A DNA stretch of 44,642 bases from positions 1 to 44,642 of the forward strand of contig DVFK01000065.1 of the NCBI GenBank assembly GCA_018713285.1, read 5' to 3'. The translations under genes were made by a program, and so were the position numbers. How positions within the stretch are numbered: the first letter of the stretch is position 1; each line of letters starts with the position of its first letter. Shown here piece by piece: positions 7,751 to 16,016 of this stretch. This stretch comes from Candidatus Faecousia excrementigallinarum (lineage in GTDB: Bacteria > Bacillota > Clostridia > Oscillospirales > Oscillospiraceae). The notes under the pieces were generated by a model. The model ran no database searches. It saw nothing but the letters and a program-made list of their open reading frames with translations, and was not told the DNA's origin.

Positions 7751-8850
7751 AAGACAAAAAACTTGTCCCCACGCTGGCAGACAAGGGCAGTTCCTTTGCC
7801 AGAGAAATCGGCATGATTGTTGTAAACATCTTCATTTCCATGGTGCTGGGAAGCATTCTGATTCTGGCACAGGGGGAAAACCCTCTGGAGGTTTACTACT
7901 ATCTGCTGATTGACCCCCTGACCAGTATGTCCGGCATTCTCAAGGTACTGGGAAAAACCACGCCCCTGATTTTCTGCGGCCTGGCAGCCACGGTGGCCTT
8001 CCGGTGCAGCCTGTTCAATGTGGGTATTGAAGGGCAGATTTATCTGGGCGGACTGGCAGCGGCGGCGGTGGCGCTGTATGTGCCTATCTCCACGCCGGTT
8101 TTGAAAGTGCTTTGCTGTCTGGCGGCAGCCATGGCAGTGGCAGGAGCCTGGGCGGCTCTGGCAGGCTGGCTGAAAATCCGCTTCCATGTTCATGAGGTGC
8201 TGTCCACCATTATGCTCAACTATGTGGCCTCGGCCATGGTGTCCTTCCTTCTGCTGAATTTCATGAAGGAGGACGGAATCAATCCCCGCACCAACCCCTT
8301 CCCGGAAAATGCCCTGCTGCCCCAGCTCGCACCGCCGGATCAGGTGAATGTGGGACTGTTCCTCAGCCTGCTGGCAGCGGTGGTGCTGATATTCCTGATT
8401 TACCGCACCAGCCTGGGCTGGCGTATCGATGCGGTGGGCAAGAATATGACCGCTGCACGGTTTGCCGGAATCTCCGCCAAGAAGGTGCTGATGGCGGCCA
8501 TCTGCATCTCCGGTATGCTGGGCGGCCTGGCAGGAGCGGAGCGTGTCATGGGCGCTTACGGCTATATGGAGCTGAATTTCTCCCCAGGCTATGGCTACGA
8601 CGGCATGATTGTGGCGGTCATCGCCCGGAACAATCCTGTGGGAGCGGTGATTGTGGGTCTGTTTATGGGACTTCTCCACTACGGCGGCGTGAATATCAAT
8701 ATGTATACCGACATTTCCATTGAGTGGGTGTATGTGCTGATTGCGGTGATGTTTATTCTGGTGGTGGCGGATTCCCGGATTATCAACATCGTCCGCCGTG
8801 GCTTTGGCCGCCTGTTTCGGATTGGAAAAAGAGGGGAGGGCGTAAAATGA
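7747..8850 (+). CDS. Nucleoside ABC importer permease 1
   Basis: This is an integral membrane permease of 367 residues with about ten hydrophobic segments, of the BPD_transp_2 fold shared by ribose and nucleoside importers (YufP type). The central GIEGQIYLGG segment and the later VGKNMTAARFAGI segment are typical of these permeases. It starts in a 4-nt overlap with the ATPase gene and ends in a 4-nt overlap with the second permease, so the three are translationally coupled. It is the larger of the two permeases, as usual in the family. Confidence 0.92.
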   Translation: MKDKKLVPTLADKGSSFAREIGMIVVNIFISMVLGSILILAQGENPLEVYYYLLIDPLTSMSGILKVLGKTTPLIFCGLAATVAFRCSLFNVGIEGQIYLGGLAAAAVALYVPISTPVLKVLCCLAAAMAVAGAWAALAGWLKIRFHVHEVLSTIMLNYVASAMVSFLLLNFMKEDGINPRTNPFPENALLPQLAPPDQVNVGLFLSLLAAVVLIFLIYRTSLGWRIDAVGKNMTAARFAGISAKKVLMAAICISGMLGGLAGAERVMGAYGYMELNFSPGYGYDGMIVAVIARNNPVGAVIVGLFMGLLHYGGVNINMYTDISIEWVYVLIAVMFILVVADSRIINIVRRGFGRLFRIGKRGEGVK

Positions 8851-9761
8851 GCGGTATTATCGTTTCCATCCTCAGCCGTATGCTGGTGGGTGCCACGCCC
8901 CTGGCCCTGGCAGGTGTGGGCGGCATTTTCGGAGAGCGGTCCGGCGTTACCAACATCGGTTTGGAAGGCTCCATGCTTCTGGGCGCCTTCGGTGCAGCCA
9001 TGGGAAGCTACTATTTTGGAAACGCCTGGATGGGCCTCATTTGCGGCGTCCTGATTGGCTTGCTTTCGGCGCTGATTCATGCCTATCTGTGCGTGACCGT
9101 AAAGATTGACCATGTGGTCAGCGGTTTGGCTATCAATATTTTCGCCACCAACCTGACGGTTTATGTCCTGGGCGCCGTATTCGGCAACAAGGGAAACTCC
9201 CCGGCAGTAGCCACATTGCCTAAGGTGGATATCCCCCTTTTGTGTCAGATTCCTGTGGTGGGGCAGATTTTCACCAATCTGTCAGTCATTACCCTGATGG
9301 TGCCGGTGGTGGTGATTGCCGCCTATTGGCTGCTTTACAAATTCCCCTTTGGCATCCGGGTGCTGGCAGCCGGTCAGAATGACCAGGCGGCTGAGACCCT
9401 GGGTATCGATGTAGGCCGGGTCCGGTATGCCAGCATTCTCATTGGCGGCTTTTGCTGCGGCCTGGCGGGGGCGTTTTTGTCCATCGGCAACATGAATATG
9501 TTTGTGCGGGGCATGGTATCCGGCAGAGGCTACATTGCCATTGCCACCATCCTCTTCGGCAGATATAACCCCATCGGGGTCACCCTGGCGGCGGTTTTCT
9601 TCGGACTGGTGGATGCGCTGCAAATCACCCTTCAGGGCAATGTGGCGATTCCGGCGGAGTTTATCCAGTGCCTGCCTTATGTGCTGACCATCCTGGCGGC
9701 GGTGCTTGCGGAGATGAAAACCCGGCGGGGAAGAAAAGCATTGTCTGCTTACAGCTTGTAA
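8847..9761 (+). CDS. Nucleoside ABC importer permease 2
   Basis: This second permease has 304 residues and resembles YufQ-type nucleoside permeases. It contains GVGGIFGERSGVTNIGLEG near the N-terminus, the classic signature of the shorter partner, and AAGQNDQAAETLGID in the cytoplasmic loop. About eight to nine membrane helices are evident. The ATG at 8847 overlaps the stop of permease 1 and has GAGGGGAGGG a few bases upstream; a longer in-frame extension to 8724 runs inside permease 1 and is rejected. The two permeases should form the channel served by the double ATPase. Confidence 0.92.
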   Translation: MSGIIVSILSRMLVGATPLALAGVGGIFGERSGVTNIGLEGSMLLGAFGAAMGSYYFGNAWMGLICGVLIGLLSALIHAYLCVTVKIDHVVSGLAINIFATNLTVYVLGAVFGNKGNSPAVATLPKVDIPLLCQIPVVGQIFTNLSVITLMVPVVVIAAYWLLYKFPFGIRVLAAGQNDQAAETLGIDVGRVRYASILIGGFCCGLAGAFLSIGNMNMFVRGMVSGRGYIAIATILFGRYNPIGVTLAAVFFGLVDALQITLQGNVAIPAEFIQCLPYVLTILAAVLAEMKTRRGRKALSAYSL

Positions 9762-9783
9762 ATTAGAAAGTGAGGTTTTTTTC

Positions 9784-10905
9784 ATGACCCCAGCAGAGAG
9801 ATTTTTGAAGGTGCTGTCTTTTGAACAGCCGGACAGGATTCCTGTGTTCGATTTCGGCTACTGGCCGGAGACCATTACCCGGTGGTATCAGGAGGGGCTG
9901 CCCACACATTTGAAGACCTATGAGGAAATTGAGAGCTTCTTCAAGGGCGACCGGGGCTTTGAGCTGAACATGGTGAACCATTGGGGCCCGGCTGAGATGG
10001 AGGGCATCGAATGGGGCCCCTATCCTCCTCTGGAAAAGGTAGTCCTGGAGGAGGACGAGGAGACCATCCTCTACGGCGGCGAAATCGGCCTCATCCGGGA
10101 GCATAAGAAAACCGGCTCCATCTCCCAGACCCTCAAATACCCTATCGAAACTCTGGAGGACTTTGAAAAGAAGATCGTCCCCCGGATGAACGGAAGCGAC
10201 CAGGGCCGGGTGCCTGCGGGCTTTGATGAGAAAATCAAGCTGCTCCGCAGCCAGGGAGAGCCGGCGGGCGTCTGGCTGGACGGCTTTTTGGAGTATCCCC
10301 GGGAGCTGATTGGCATTGAGAACCTTTGCTATGCCTACTATGACGAACCGGAGCTGGTTCAGGGAATCAACGCCCAGCACCTGGAATTTATCAAGCAGTA
10401 TGTGGACATGGTGCTGACCCACACGCCTTTGGAATATGCCTGCATTGTGGAGGACATGGCGTATAAAAACGGCTCCATGATTTCCAAGGAGATTTTCGAC
10501 AGATTCATGCGGCCCTATTATGTGGAGCTGGTGTCCTTCCTCCGCAGCCGGAATATCCAGAAGATTCTGCTGGATTCCGACGGCTGCACCGTGGATATTA
10601 TTCCCTGGATGATTGATTTGGGCATCGACGGCCATTACCCCCTGGAGGTCATTGCCGGCTCCACCCCCCAGCTGCTCCGGGAGAAATTCCCCAAGTTTGC
10701 CCTCATTGGCGGTGTCAATAAATTTGCCCTGGAGAAAGGACCCAAAGCCATTGATGCGGAGTTGGAAGCCCTGTGCCCGGTGATCGAGAAGGGGGGCTAC
10801 ATCCCCAGCGTGGATCATAAGGTGCCGCCTACGGTGTCTTTGTATAATTACCAGTATTACATTGAAAAGAAAATGAGAATCCTGGAAAAATTCGCAGCAA
10901 AATAA
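9784..10905 (+). CDS. URO-D family protein, zinc-lacking type
   Basis: This 373-residue protein is a second URO-D superfamily member, placed last in the nucleoside-uptake operon 22 bp after a permease. It has the family start (RFLKVLSFEQPDRIP) and the C-terminal IPSVDHKVPPTVSLYN segment. Where its neighbour at 3876-4946 has HSCG, this one reads LDSDGCT, so the His-x-Cys metal pair is absent and the mechanism probably differs. Two divergent paralogs flanking a nucleoside importer suggest a shared but unknown reaction. Haem synthesis is unlikely given the context. GTGAGG serves as ribosome site. Confidence 0.8.
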   Translation: MTPAERFLKVLSFEQPDRIPVFDFGYWPETITRWYQEGLPTHLKTYEEIESFFKGDRGFELNMVNHWGPAEMEGIEWGPYPPLEKVVLEEDEETILYGGEIGLIREHKKTGSISQTLKYPIETLEDFEKKIVPRMNGSDQGRVPAGFDEKIKLLRSQGEPAGVWLDGFLEYPRELIGIENLCYAYYDEPELVQGINAQHLEFIKQYVDMVLTHTPLEYACIVEDMAYKNGSMISKEIFDRFMRPYYVELVSFLRSRNIQKILLDSDGCTVDIIPWMIDLGIDGHYPLEVIAGSTPQLLREKFPKFALIGGVNKFALEKGPKAIDAELEALCPVIEKGGYIPSVDHKVPPTVSLYNYQYYIEKKMRILEKFAAK

Positions 10906-10909
10906 AAAG

Positions 10910-10947
10910 CACGGTGAAGGTCCCTTGGGACTTTCACCGTGTTTTTG
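10910..10947. terminator. Terminator between the nucleoside operon and the ROK gene
   Basis: A 15-bp inverted repeat (10910-10924 with 10927-10941, one wobble) with CACGGTGAA arms is followed by five T residues. It lies between convergent genes and can serve both. Confidence 0.9.
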
Positions 10948-10957
10948 TGGATGCAGG

Positions 10958-12247
10958 TCAGTCGTTTTCCTCCGGAAGCTGACTGACGGCCTGATAGAAA
11001 AATTTACGGCCGGCGATGGCACAGCCTCCCAGGAAGGATTGCTGCTGACCGTATCCGCTGAGTTTGAAAACGGTGCAGCTTTGTTTTCCCAGAAGCTTTG
11101 CCAGCTTGTGGTTATACTCGTCGATGGACTCCTGGGCAAAGATACTCAGACCGTGAATATAGCATACATCCGGATCAAAGATGTAAATGAGATTCACACA
11201 GCAGTCAAAGAAAAGATTGTCCGCTTTGGTAAAGATTTCTGTGGCACCGGGATCTCCCAGATGGGCAGCCAGTACCAACGCATCGTAGTTGAGCTGTTTC
11301 GGGTCTCCGTTGACCAGGTCGTAGAGCACCGGGAACTTTTCCCGGCTGAGAATGGTGCGGATATTGTTCAGCACATAGCGGACGGAAACCAGGGCATTGG
11401 CACAGCCTCTGCGTCCGCAGGAGCATAGGGGACCAGCCGGGTCCACCACGCAGTGTTTCAGGTCGCCGGCCCGGCTGTGAGAGCCCAGGTAGGGTTCCCC
11501 ATCCATAAGGAAGGCCATGTTCAGGGCATCGGAGACCTCCACAAACAAAAGATTTTCCCAGTAGGAATCTTTCTTGTAGTCAAATTGGGCCATGGCCAGG
11601 GCCCGGGTGCTGCTTTCGATAATCACGGGATAGGGACAATGCTGGGCAAGAAAGTTTTCCAGTTCCCATTTCCAGCTGCGGTTTTTCCCCAGAATTACGG
11701 AGAGGTCATCATTGACGCCGATACCCACGCCCAGAATATGCTTTTGGGGAAGGGCCTCTGCGGTTTCCAGAATGGCCTCCAGCAGCTCGGAGAAAATCTC
11801 CTTTTTGGTGGTGCAGCGCATGGGCATGGAGGGCTGCTGATACACCACATCGCCTTTGATGTTGGCAGCACCGGCATGAATATAGGCCATGTCAATGACA
11901 CAGCCGATGGTGCAGCCGTAATCGGCGTTAATATCCAGGGCGATTTTCCGCTTTCCGGGCTTTACCTCTTCTTCAATGCACTGCCCCAGCTCCGTCAGGT
12001 AGCCCCGTTCCAGCAAATCCCCCACCAAAAGGGAGATGGCCGCTTTTGTCAGATTCAGCCGTCTGGCCAGATCCACCCGGGACATGGGTCCATTGTCCCG
12101 GAGCTGTAAGAGAATTTGCAGCTGATTGTTTCTTTTTACATGGGATTTTCCAAGGCCTGTCCGAACGATAGGCTCATCCCCTTTCCGGTTGTGAAGGTTG
12201 TGCAATAAAATCCTGGGATTTTGTTGCACAATTCCAAGTATTTCCAT
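10958..12247 (-). CDS. ROK-family transcriptional regulator
   Basis: The protein combines an N-terminal winged helix (MSRVDLARRLNLTKAAISLL, roughly residues 55-75) with a C-terminal ROK sugar-kinase-like domain, the layout of NagC/XylR repressors. The ROK zinc motif CSCGRRGC is present. It likely senses a sugar or sugar phosphate and represses local promoters. The start is uncertain: the promoter (12252-12280) begins transcription at about 12245, so translation either starts leaderless at the ATG at 12247 (429 residues) or at the TTG at 12205 (AGGA 8 nt upstream). The 34-bp dyad at 12198-12231 covers that second start. It converges on the nucleoside operon and may control it, itself, or both. 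Confidence 0.88.
   Translation of the reverse strand: MEILGIVQQNPRILLHNLHNRKGDEPIVRTGLGKSHVKRNNQLQILLQLRDNGPMSRVDLARRLNLTKAAISLLVGDLLERGYLTELGQCIEEEVKPGKRKIALDINADYGCTIGCVIDMAYIHAGAANIKGDVVYQQPSMPMRCTTKKEIFSELLEAILETAEALPQKHILGVGIGVNDDLSVILGKNRSWKWELENFLAQHCPYPVIIESSTRALAMAQFDYKKDSYWENLLFVEVSDALNMAFLMDGEPYLGSHSRAGDLKHCVVDPAGPLCSCGRRGCANALVSVRYVLNNIRTILSREKFPVLYDLVNGDPKQLNYDALVLAAHLGDPGATEIFTKADNLFFDCCVNLIYIFDPDVCYIHGLSIFAQESIDEYNHKLAKLLGKQSCTVFKLSGYGQQQSFLGGCAIAGRKFFYQAVSQLPEEND
12198..12231. promoter_or_regulatory. 34-bp interrupted palindrome at the start of the ROK gene
   Basis: The outer arms TTGTGCAA and TTGCACAA and the inner arms AAAATCC and GGATTTT are perfectly complementary, with single mismatched bases between them and a 2-bp centre. 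It begins about 15 bp after the predicted transcription start. It could be an autoregulatory operator or an mRNA hairpin that hides the TTG start. Confidence 0.75.
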
Positions 12248-12251
12248 GAAA

Positions 12252-12280
12252 ATTATACCCGATAACCGGAAATGCGTCAA
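12252..12280 (-). promoter_or_regulatory. Promoter of the ROK gene
   Basis: On the minus strand TTGACG (12280-12275) and TATAAT (12257-12252) are 17 bp apart. The predicted start of transcription coincides with the ATG at 12247-12245. Confidence 0.8.
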
Positions 12281-12290
12281 GCATTTCCGG
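12266..12290. promoter_or_regulatory. Second dyad over the -35 box of the ROK promoter
   Basis: Perfect 10-bp arms CCGGAAATGC and GCATTTCCGG flank a 5-bp centre that contains most of the -35 hexamer. Protein binding here would block the promoter. Confidence 0.6.
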
Positions 12291-12399
12291 GAGAAAGAGA
12301 AAGGAATATACCAGAAAAAAGTGCCGAAATTTTATGAATTTTCCCGGGGGGAGACTGCCCCGAGGGATGGGGCGTCCAAAAGAAATCCGGAGTTTCCTA

Positions 12400-12427
12400 T
12401 TGACAAATGGTTTTTTTCTGAAATAAT
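12400..12427 (+). promoter_or_regulatory. Promoter of the patatin-tag operon
   Basis: A perfect TTGACA (12400-12405) and AATAAT (12422-12427) are 16 bp apart. A short TGCCCT/AGGGCA hairpin (12442-12460) follows in the leader. Confidence 0.7.
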
Positions 12428-12479
12428 AGAGGGATAAGCGCTGCCCTTTGTCACAGGGCAGGCAGAAAGCAGGATGACT

Positions 12480-13394
12480 ATGACAGTATTTTCAGAAGTG
12501 GAAAAAATCCCCAGAAAGCAGGCTCCCGATACTATGATTTCCGGCTGTATCGTGCTGGAGGGCGGCGGCTTTCGGGGAATGTATACCTCCGGGGTGCTGG
12601 ATTGCCTGATGGAGGCGGGTATCAACTTTTCCTGTACCATTGGCGTATCTGCCGGGGCGCTGAACGGCCTGAACTATGCAGCAGGCCAAATCGGCCGTTC
12701 CGCCCGGTTCAACTTGCAGTACCGGTGGGACTCCCGGTATGTGGGGGTGCAGGCCTACCGTGCCAACCACGGCATCATCGGGTTTGACTTTGTGCTGGAC
12801 GAATACAATCGGTTTGACCCTTTGAATGCCCAGGTGTTTTACCGGGAGGACCGGCGTTTTGTGGCGGTAGCCACCAGCTGCCTTACAGGAAAGGCGGAGT
12901 ACTTTGAGAAGGGGAAATGCCGGGAGTTGATGAAGGCGGTGCAGGCCTCAGCCTCCATTCCCTATGTGTCCCGCCCGGTGGAGGTGGAGGGGGTACCTTG
13001 TCTGGACGGAGGCTGTGCCGACCGGGTGCCCTTCCAGTGGGCGCTGGATGAGGGCTATGAAAAAATCCTGGTGGTGCGTACCAGAACCAGGGAATACCGG
13101 GATAAACCCAACCCCAAGACCGCCCATGTGGCCAAACGGTTTTACTGGAACTATCCGGAATTTGCCCAGGTGCTGGCAGAAACAGACGAATCCTACAACC
13201 GCCAGTGTGATACCATGGACAGCCTCCAATCCCAGGGGCGGATTTTCGTCATCCACCCCTCCCAGACCCCCACGGTGAAAATGCTGGAAAAGGATTTGGG
13301 GAAGCTTCTGAGCCTGTACCAGCTGGGATACCGGGATGCCCAGGCTCAGCTGCCTGCCCTGCGGACCTATCTGGGCATGGGGGAGAACGGATGA
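12480..13394 (+). CDS. Patatin-like phospholipase
   Basis: This 304-residue protein is a patatin-family Ser-Asp lipid acyl hydrolase, probably cytoplasmic since no signal peptide is seen. The oxyanion-hole loop GGGFRG is at 28-33, the nucleophile elbow GVSAG at 55-59 (Ser57), and the catalytic Asp in DGG near 176. The family also includes RssA/YjjU-type proteins of unknown substrate. The ATG at 12480 is preferred because AGGA lies 5 nt upstream; an in-frame ATG six bases earlier is part of that site. It overlaps tag by 4 nt, so the two are co-transcribed, without an obvious functional link. Confidence 0.88.
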   Translation: MTVFSEVEKIPRKQAPDTMISGCIVLEGGGFRGMYTSGVLDCLMEAGINFSCTIGVSAGALNGLNYAAGQIGRSARFNLQYRWDSRYVGVQAYRANHGIIGFDFVLDEYNRFDPLNAQVFYREDRRFVAVATSCLTGKAEYFEKGKCRELMKAVQASASIPYVSRPVEVEGVPCLDGGCADRVPFQWALDEGYEKILVVRTRTREYRDKPNPKTAHVAKRFYWNYPEFAQVLAETDESYNRQCDTMDSLQSQGRIFVIHPSQTPTVKMLEKDLGKLLSLYQLGYRDAQAQLPALRTYLGMGENG

Positions 13395-13933
13395 AGCGAT
13401 GCAGTTGGGTGGACCTGCGCTCAGAGCGGTACATCGCCTACCACGACCACCGGTGGGGAAAGCCGGAGCACGACGACCGGCAGCTTTTTGAAATGCTGAT
13501 TCTGGAGAGTTTCCAGGCGGGACTTTCCTGGCTGACCATTCTCAACAAACAGGAGGCCTTTGAAGCGGCCTTTGATGGCTTTGACCCGGCGGTGGTGGCG
13601 GCCTATTCTGCGGAAAAGGTGGAATCCCTCATGGCAAATCCCGGGATTGTCCGCAACCGTAGAAAAATTCTGGCAGCCATCCAGAATGCCCGGGTGTTTC
13701 TGGACATACAAAAAGAATTCGGCAGCTTTGACCGGTATCTGTGGGGCTTTACCCAGGGGAAAACCCTGGTGAATACCACCGGGGTGGTGCCCACCCATTC
13801 GGAGCTGTCCGACCGGATTTCCCGGGATTTGAAAGCCCGGGGCATGACCTTCGTAGGCACGACCATTGTCTACTCCTACTTGCAGGCGGTGGGTGTGGTG
13901 AATGACCACGACTCAGACTGCGATTTTCGTTAA
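13391..13933 (+). CDS. tag: DNA-3-methyladenine glycosylase I
   Basis: Tag removes 3-methyladenine from alkylated DNA as the first step of base excision repair. The 180-residue product has normal length, starts with KRCSWVDL and keeps the zinc-snap ligands of the family: Cys4, His18, His173 and Cys177. The substrate-pocket region (ESFQAGLSW) and the NPGIVRNRRKI helix are clear. It begins in an ATGA overlap with the patatin gene and ends at a strong terminator. Confidence 0.95.
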   Translation: MKRCSWVDLRSERYIAYHDHRWGKPEHDDRQLFEMLILESFQAGLSWLTILNKQEAFEAAFDGFDPAVVAAYSAEKVESLMANPGIVRNRRKILAAIQNARVFLDIQKEFGSFDRYLWGFTQGKTLVNTTGVVPTHSELSDRISRDLKARGMTFVGTTIVYSYLQAVGVVNDHDSDCDFR

Positions 13934-13939
13934 ATTTTG

Positions 13940-13969
13940 CCCTCCGGAAAACTCCGGAGGGTGTTTTTT
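13940..13969. terminator. Bidirectional terminator between tag and murR
   Basis: CCCTCCGGA and TCCGGAGGG form a perfect 9-bp stem with an AAAC loop, followed by six T residues on the plus strand. It abuts the murR stop codon. Confidence 0.9.
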
Positions 13970-14816
13970 ATTGTTCGTCGGGCTTGGGGATGTAGGTACG
14001 GGACATCTGATTCAGGGCGTGCTCGTATTCCTGGTTGGCAAGACAGGTGTAGAGAATATCCACCATGTTCAGCTGGGAAATCCGGGAAGCCATGGCACCG
14101 GTGCGGAAGAGCGCTTCGTTGGCGGCAATGTAGAGCTTGTGGTCTGCCAGGGTGGAGATGGGGGACTTGACGAACCGGGTCATGGCAATGGTGGGGACGC
14201 CGTTTTCCTTCATGGCCTTGAGGCACTCAATCATCTCCACGGTAGCGCCGGAATAGGAAAAGACGATTCCCACGTCCTGGGGTGTAGCGTTCCGGGCCTG
14301 AATCAGCTGGGAATGCCAGTCTTCGTTGAGGATGGTGATTTTGTCAATCCGCAGCAGTTTCAGATACAGGTCCTTGGCGGCGCAGAAAGAGGCACCGATG
14401 CCGAACAGATAGATGACCCGGGCGTTCTGAATCAGTTCCACACATTTCTGGAGAATTTCCGGGTCCAGCAGCGCCCGGGTCTGTTCCAGGGACAGAATGT
14501 TCCGGTAGGTAATCTTCTCCATAATCTGCTCTACGGTGTCCATGGGCTCAATTTGCTTCTCCTGGGACTTGTGGAGCTGGGAGCGGACAGCCAGCTCCTG
14601 GGAAACAGCCTGACGGAAGGCACGGTAGCCGGAATAGCCGATGTGGCTGCACAGCCGGACGATGGTGGCGGAGGAGGAAAAGGTCCTCTTTGCCAATTCG
14701 TGAATACTTAGCTGGGTTACCAGCTCGGGAGAGCGGAGTATCTGCTCCGCAACAGCCCGTTCCGTGGGGCTGAGGTTGTCGGATGCTTCCCGGAGTTTCA
14801 GAAGCGCACTGGTCAT
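13968..14816 (-). CDS. MurR/RpiR-family transcriptional regulator
   Basis: The 282-residue protein has an N-terminal RpiR helix-turn-helix (about 1-77; SIHELAKRTFSSSATIVRLC) and a C-terminal SIS sugar-phosphate-binding domain (about 120-260; VIYLFGIGASFCAAKDL). The family senses phosphosugars; in E. coli, MurR responds to MurNAc-6-phosphate and controls murQP. Divergence from murQ makes the same role likely here. The ATG has GGAGG 7 nt upstream. A dyad inside the murQ promoter (14989-15001) is the best candidate for its operator. Confidence 0.9.
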   Translation of the reverse strand: MTSALLKLREASDNLSPTERAVAEQILRSPELVTQLSIHELAKRTFSSSATIVRLCSHIGYSGYRAFRQAVSQELAVRSQLHKSQEKQIEPMDTVEQIMEKITYRNILSLEQTRALLDPEILQKCVELIQNARVIYLFGIGASFCAAKDLYLKLLRIDKITILNEDWHSQLIQARNATPQDVGIVFSYSGATVEMIECLKAMKENGVPTIAMTRFVKSPISTLADHKLYIAANEALFRTGAMASRISQLNMVDILYTCLANQEYEHALNQMSRTYIPKPDEQ

Positions 14817-14986
14817 GGTGGTTGCCTCCTTTCAAAGTGTGCACAGAATGAACAAAAAGCAGAGAATGGCGTTGTATAAAAACACCATATTCTTTTTGGA
14901 ATTTTCCGGATGGTTTCAACAAAACGGCCAAAAGGTATGAAGGAAATCCAGGTTGTGAAATAAAGTTACATGAAAGCGCTATTTTA

Positions 14987-15015
14987 TTGACACATTGTGT
15001 CTACTTGATTATAAT
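14987..15015 (+). promoter_or_regulatory. murQ operon promoter with embedded operator
   Basis: A perfect TTGACA (14987-14992) and TATAAT (15010-15015) are 17 bp apart. The dyad GACACA-T-TGTGTC (14989-15001) starts inside the -35 box and fills half of the spacer, so a bound repressor would exclude polymerase. The MurR/RpiR protein encoded divergently is the obvious candidate. Confidence 0.8.
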
Positions 15016-15103
15016 AGGCTCATCAGAAGAAATCAAGTACAAATGTACCTCCCGGGGGTACAAGAAAAAACAAAAGAATAGCGTGTTGCAGAGGAGCAAG
15101 ATT

Positions 15104-16003
15104 ATGAGTTTGAATCTGGCGAATATGTCCACGGAGACTCGGAATCCCAACACCATGCTGCTGGATACCATGACTCCGCTGGAGATTGTGACTGCGATGA
15201 ATCAGGAGGATGCCCGGATAGCCCAGGTCATTCAGCCTGAGTTACCCCATGTCGCCCAATGTGTCGCCTGGGGGATTGCCTCCATACAATCCGGGGGACG
15301 AATCATCTATATGGGGGCCGGAACCAGCGGCCGTCTGGGGGTGCTGGATGCGGTGGAATGTCCCCCAACCTTCGGGGTAGACCCCTCCTTGGTGGTGGGT
15401 CTGATTGCCGGGGGTGAGAAGGCCTTTGTCAGGGCGGTGGAAGGCGCAGAGGACGATCCGAACCTGGGCCGTCTGGATTTGCAGAAAATCCATCTGGCCA
15501 AGGAGGATCTGGTGATTGGCATTGCCGCCTCCGGCCGTACCCCTTATGTTCTGGGGGGCCTGGAATATGCCACGGAGGTGGGGTGCCATACGGTAGCCAT
15601 CTCCTGTAACCCCGGGTCGGTCATCGGGAAATATGCCCAGCTGGCCATTGAGGTGGTGCCGGGGCCGGAGGTGCTCACCGGTTCCACCCGGCTGAAAGCC
15701 GGCACCTGTCAGAAGCTGATTCTCAACATGATTTCCACCGCCACCATGGTAGGCTGCGGAAAGGCCTACCAGAACCTGATGGTGGATGTGGTGCAGACCA
15801 ATGAGAAGCTGGTGACAAGAGCCCAGAACATTGTAATGGAAGCCACCGGGGTCAACCGGGAGACTGCCAAGAAGATGATACAGGAGGCGGGAGGTTCCTG
15901 CAAGAAGGCCATCGTGATGATTTTGGCTAACTGTGATGCAGAAGCCGCCCGGAAACGCCTGGACCAGGCGAAAGGCCATGTCCGGGAGGCAATTCGGGAA
16001 TAA
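15104..16003 (+). CDS. murQ: N-acetylmuramic acid 6-phosphate etherase
   Basis: MurQ cleaves the D-lactyl ether of MurNAc-6-phosphate to give GlcNAc-6-phosphate and D-lactate, the key step of cell-wall sugar salvage. The 299-residue product is full length, with the SIS-fold segment IYMGAGTSGRLGVLDAVEC and the GAEDD segment around the active site, and the C-terminal helical part ending REAIRE. The ATG at 15104 has GAGGAG 8 nt upstream; an upstream open extension to 14987 overlaps the promoter and is excluded. It leads an operon with a GNAT protein, a PIG-L-like protein and a complete PTS. Confidence 0.95.
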   Translation: MSLNLANMSTETRNPNTMLLDTMTPLEIVTAMNQEDARIAQVIQPELPHVAQCVAWGIASIQSGGRIIYMGAGTSGRLGVLDAVECPPTFGVDPSLVVGLIAGGEKAFVRAVEGAEDDPNLGRLDLQKIHLAKEDLVIGIAASGRTPYVLGGLEYATEVGCHTVAISCNPGSVIGKYAQLAIEVVPGPEVLTGSTRLKAGTCQKLILNMISTATMVGCGKAYQNLMVDVVQTNEKLVTRAQNIVMEATGVNRETAKKMIQEAGGSCKKAIVMILANCDAEAARKRLDQAKGHVREAIRE

Positions 16004-16016
16004 GGAGTGGATAACC

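Noticed and set aside
3876-10905. Calling the two URO-D family genes hemE
   Set aside because: They lack any haem-pathway neighbours, differ at the motif sites and sit in a nucleoside island, so the haem assignment is not supported.
14987-15103. N-terminal extension of murQ
   Set aside because: The added residues are translated from the promoter and leader. The ATG at 15104 has the ribosome site and the normal MurQ start.
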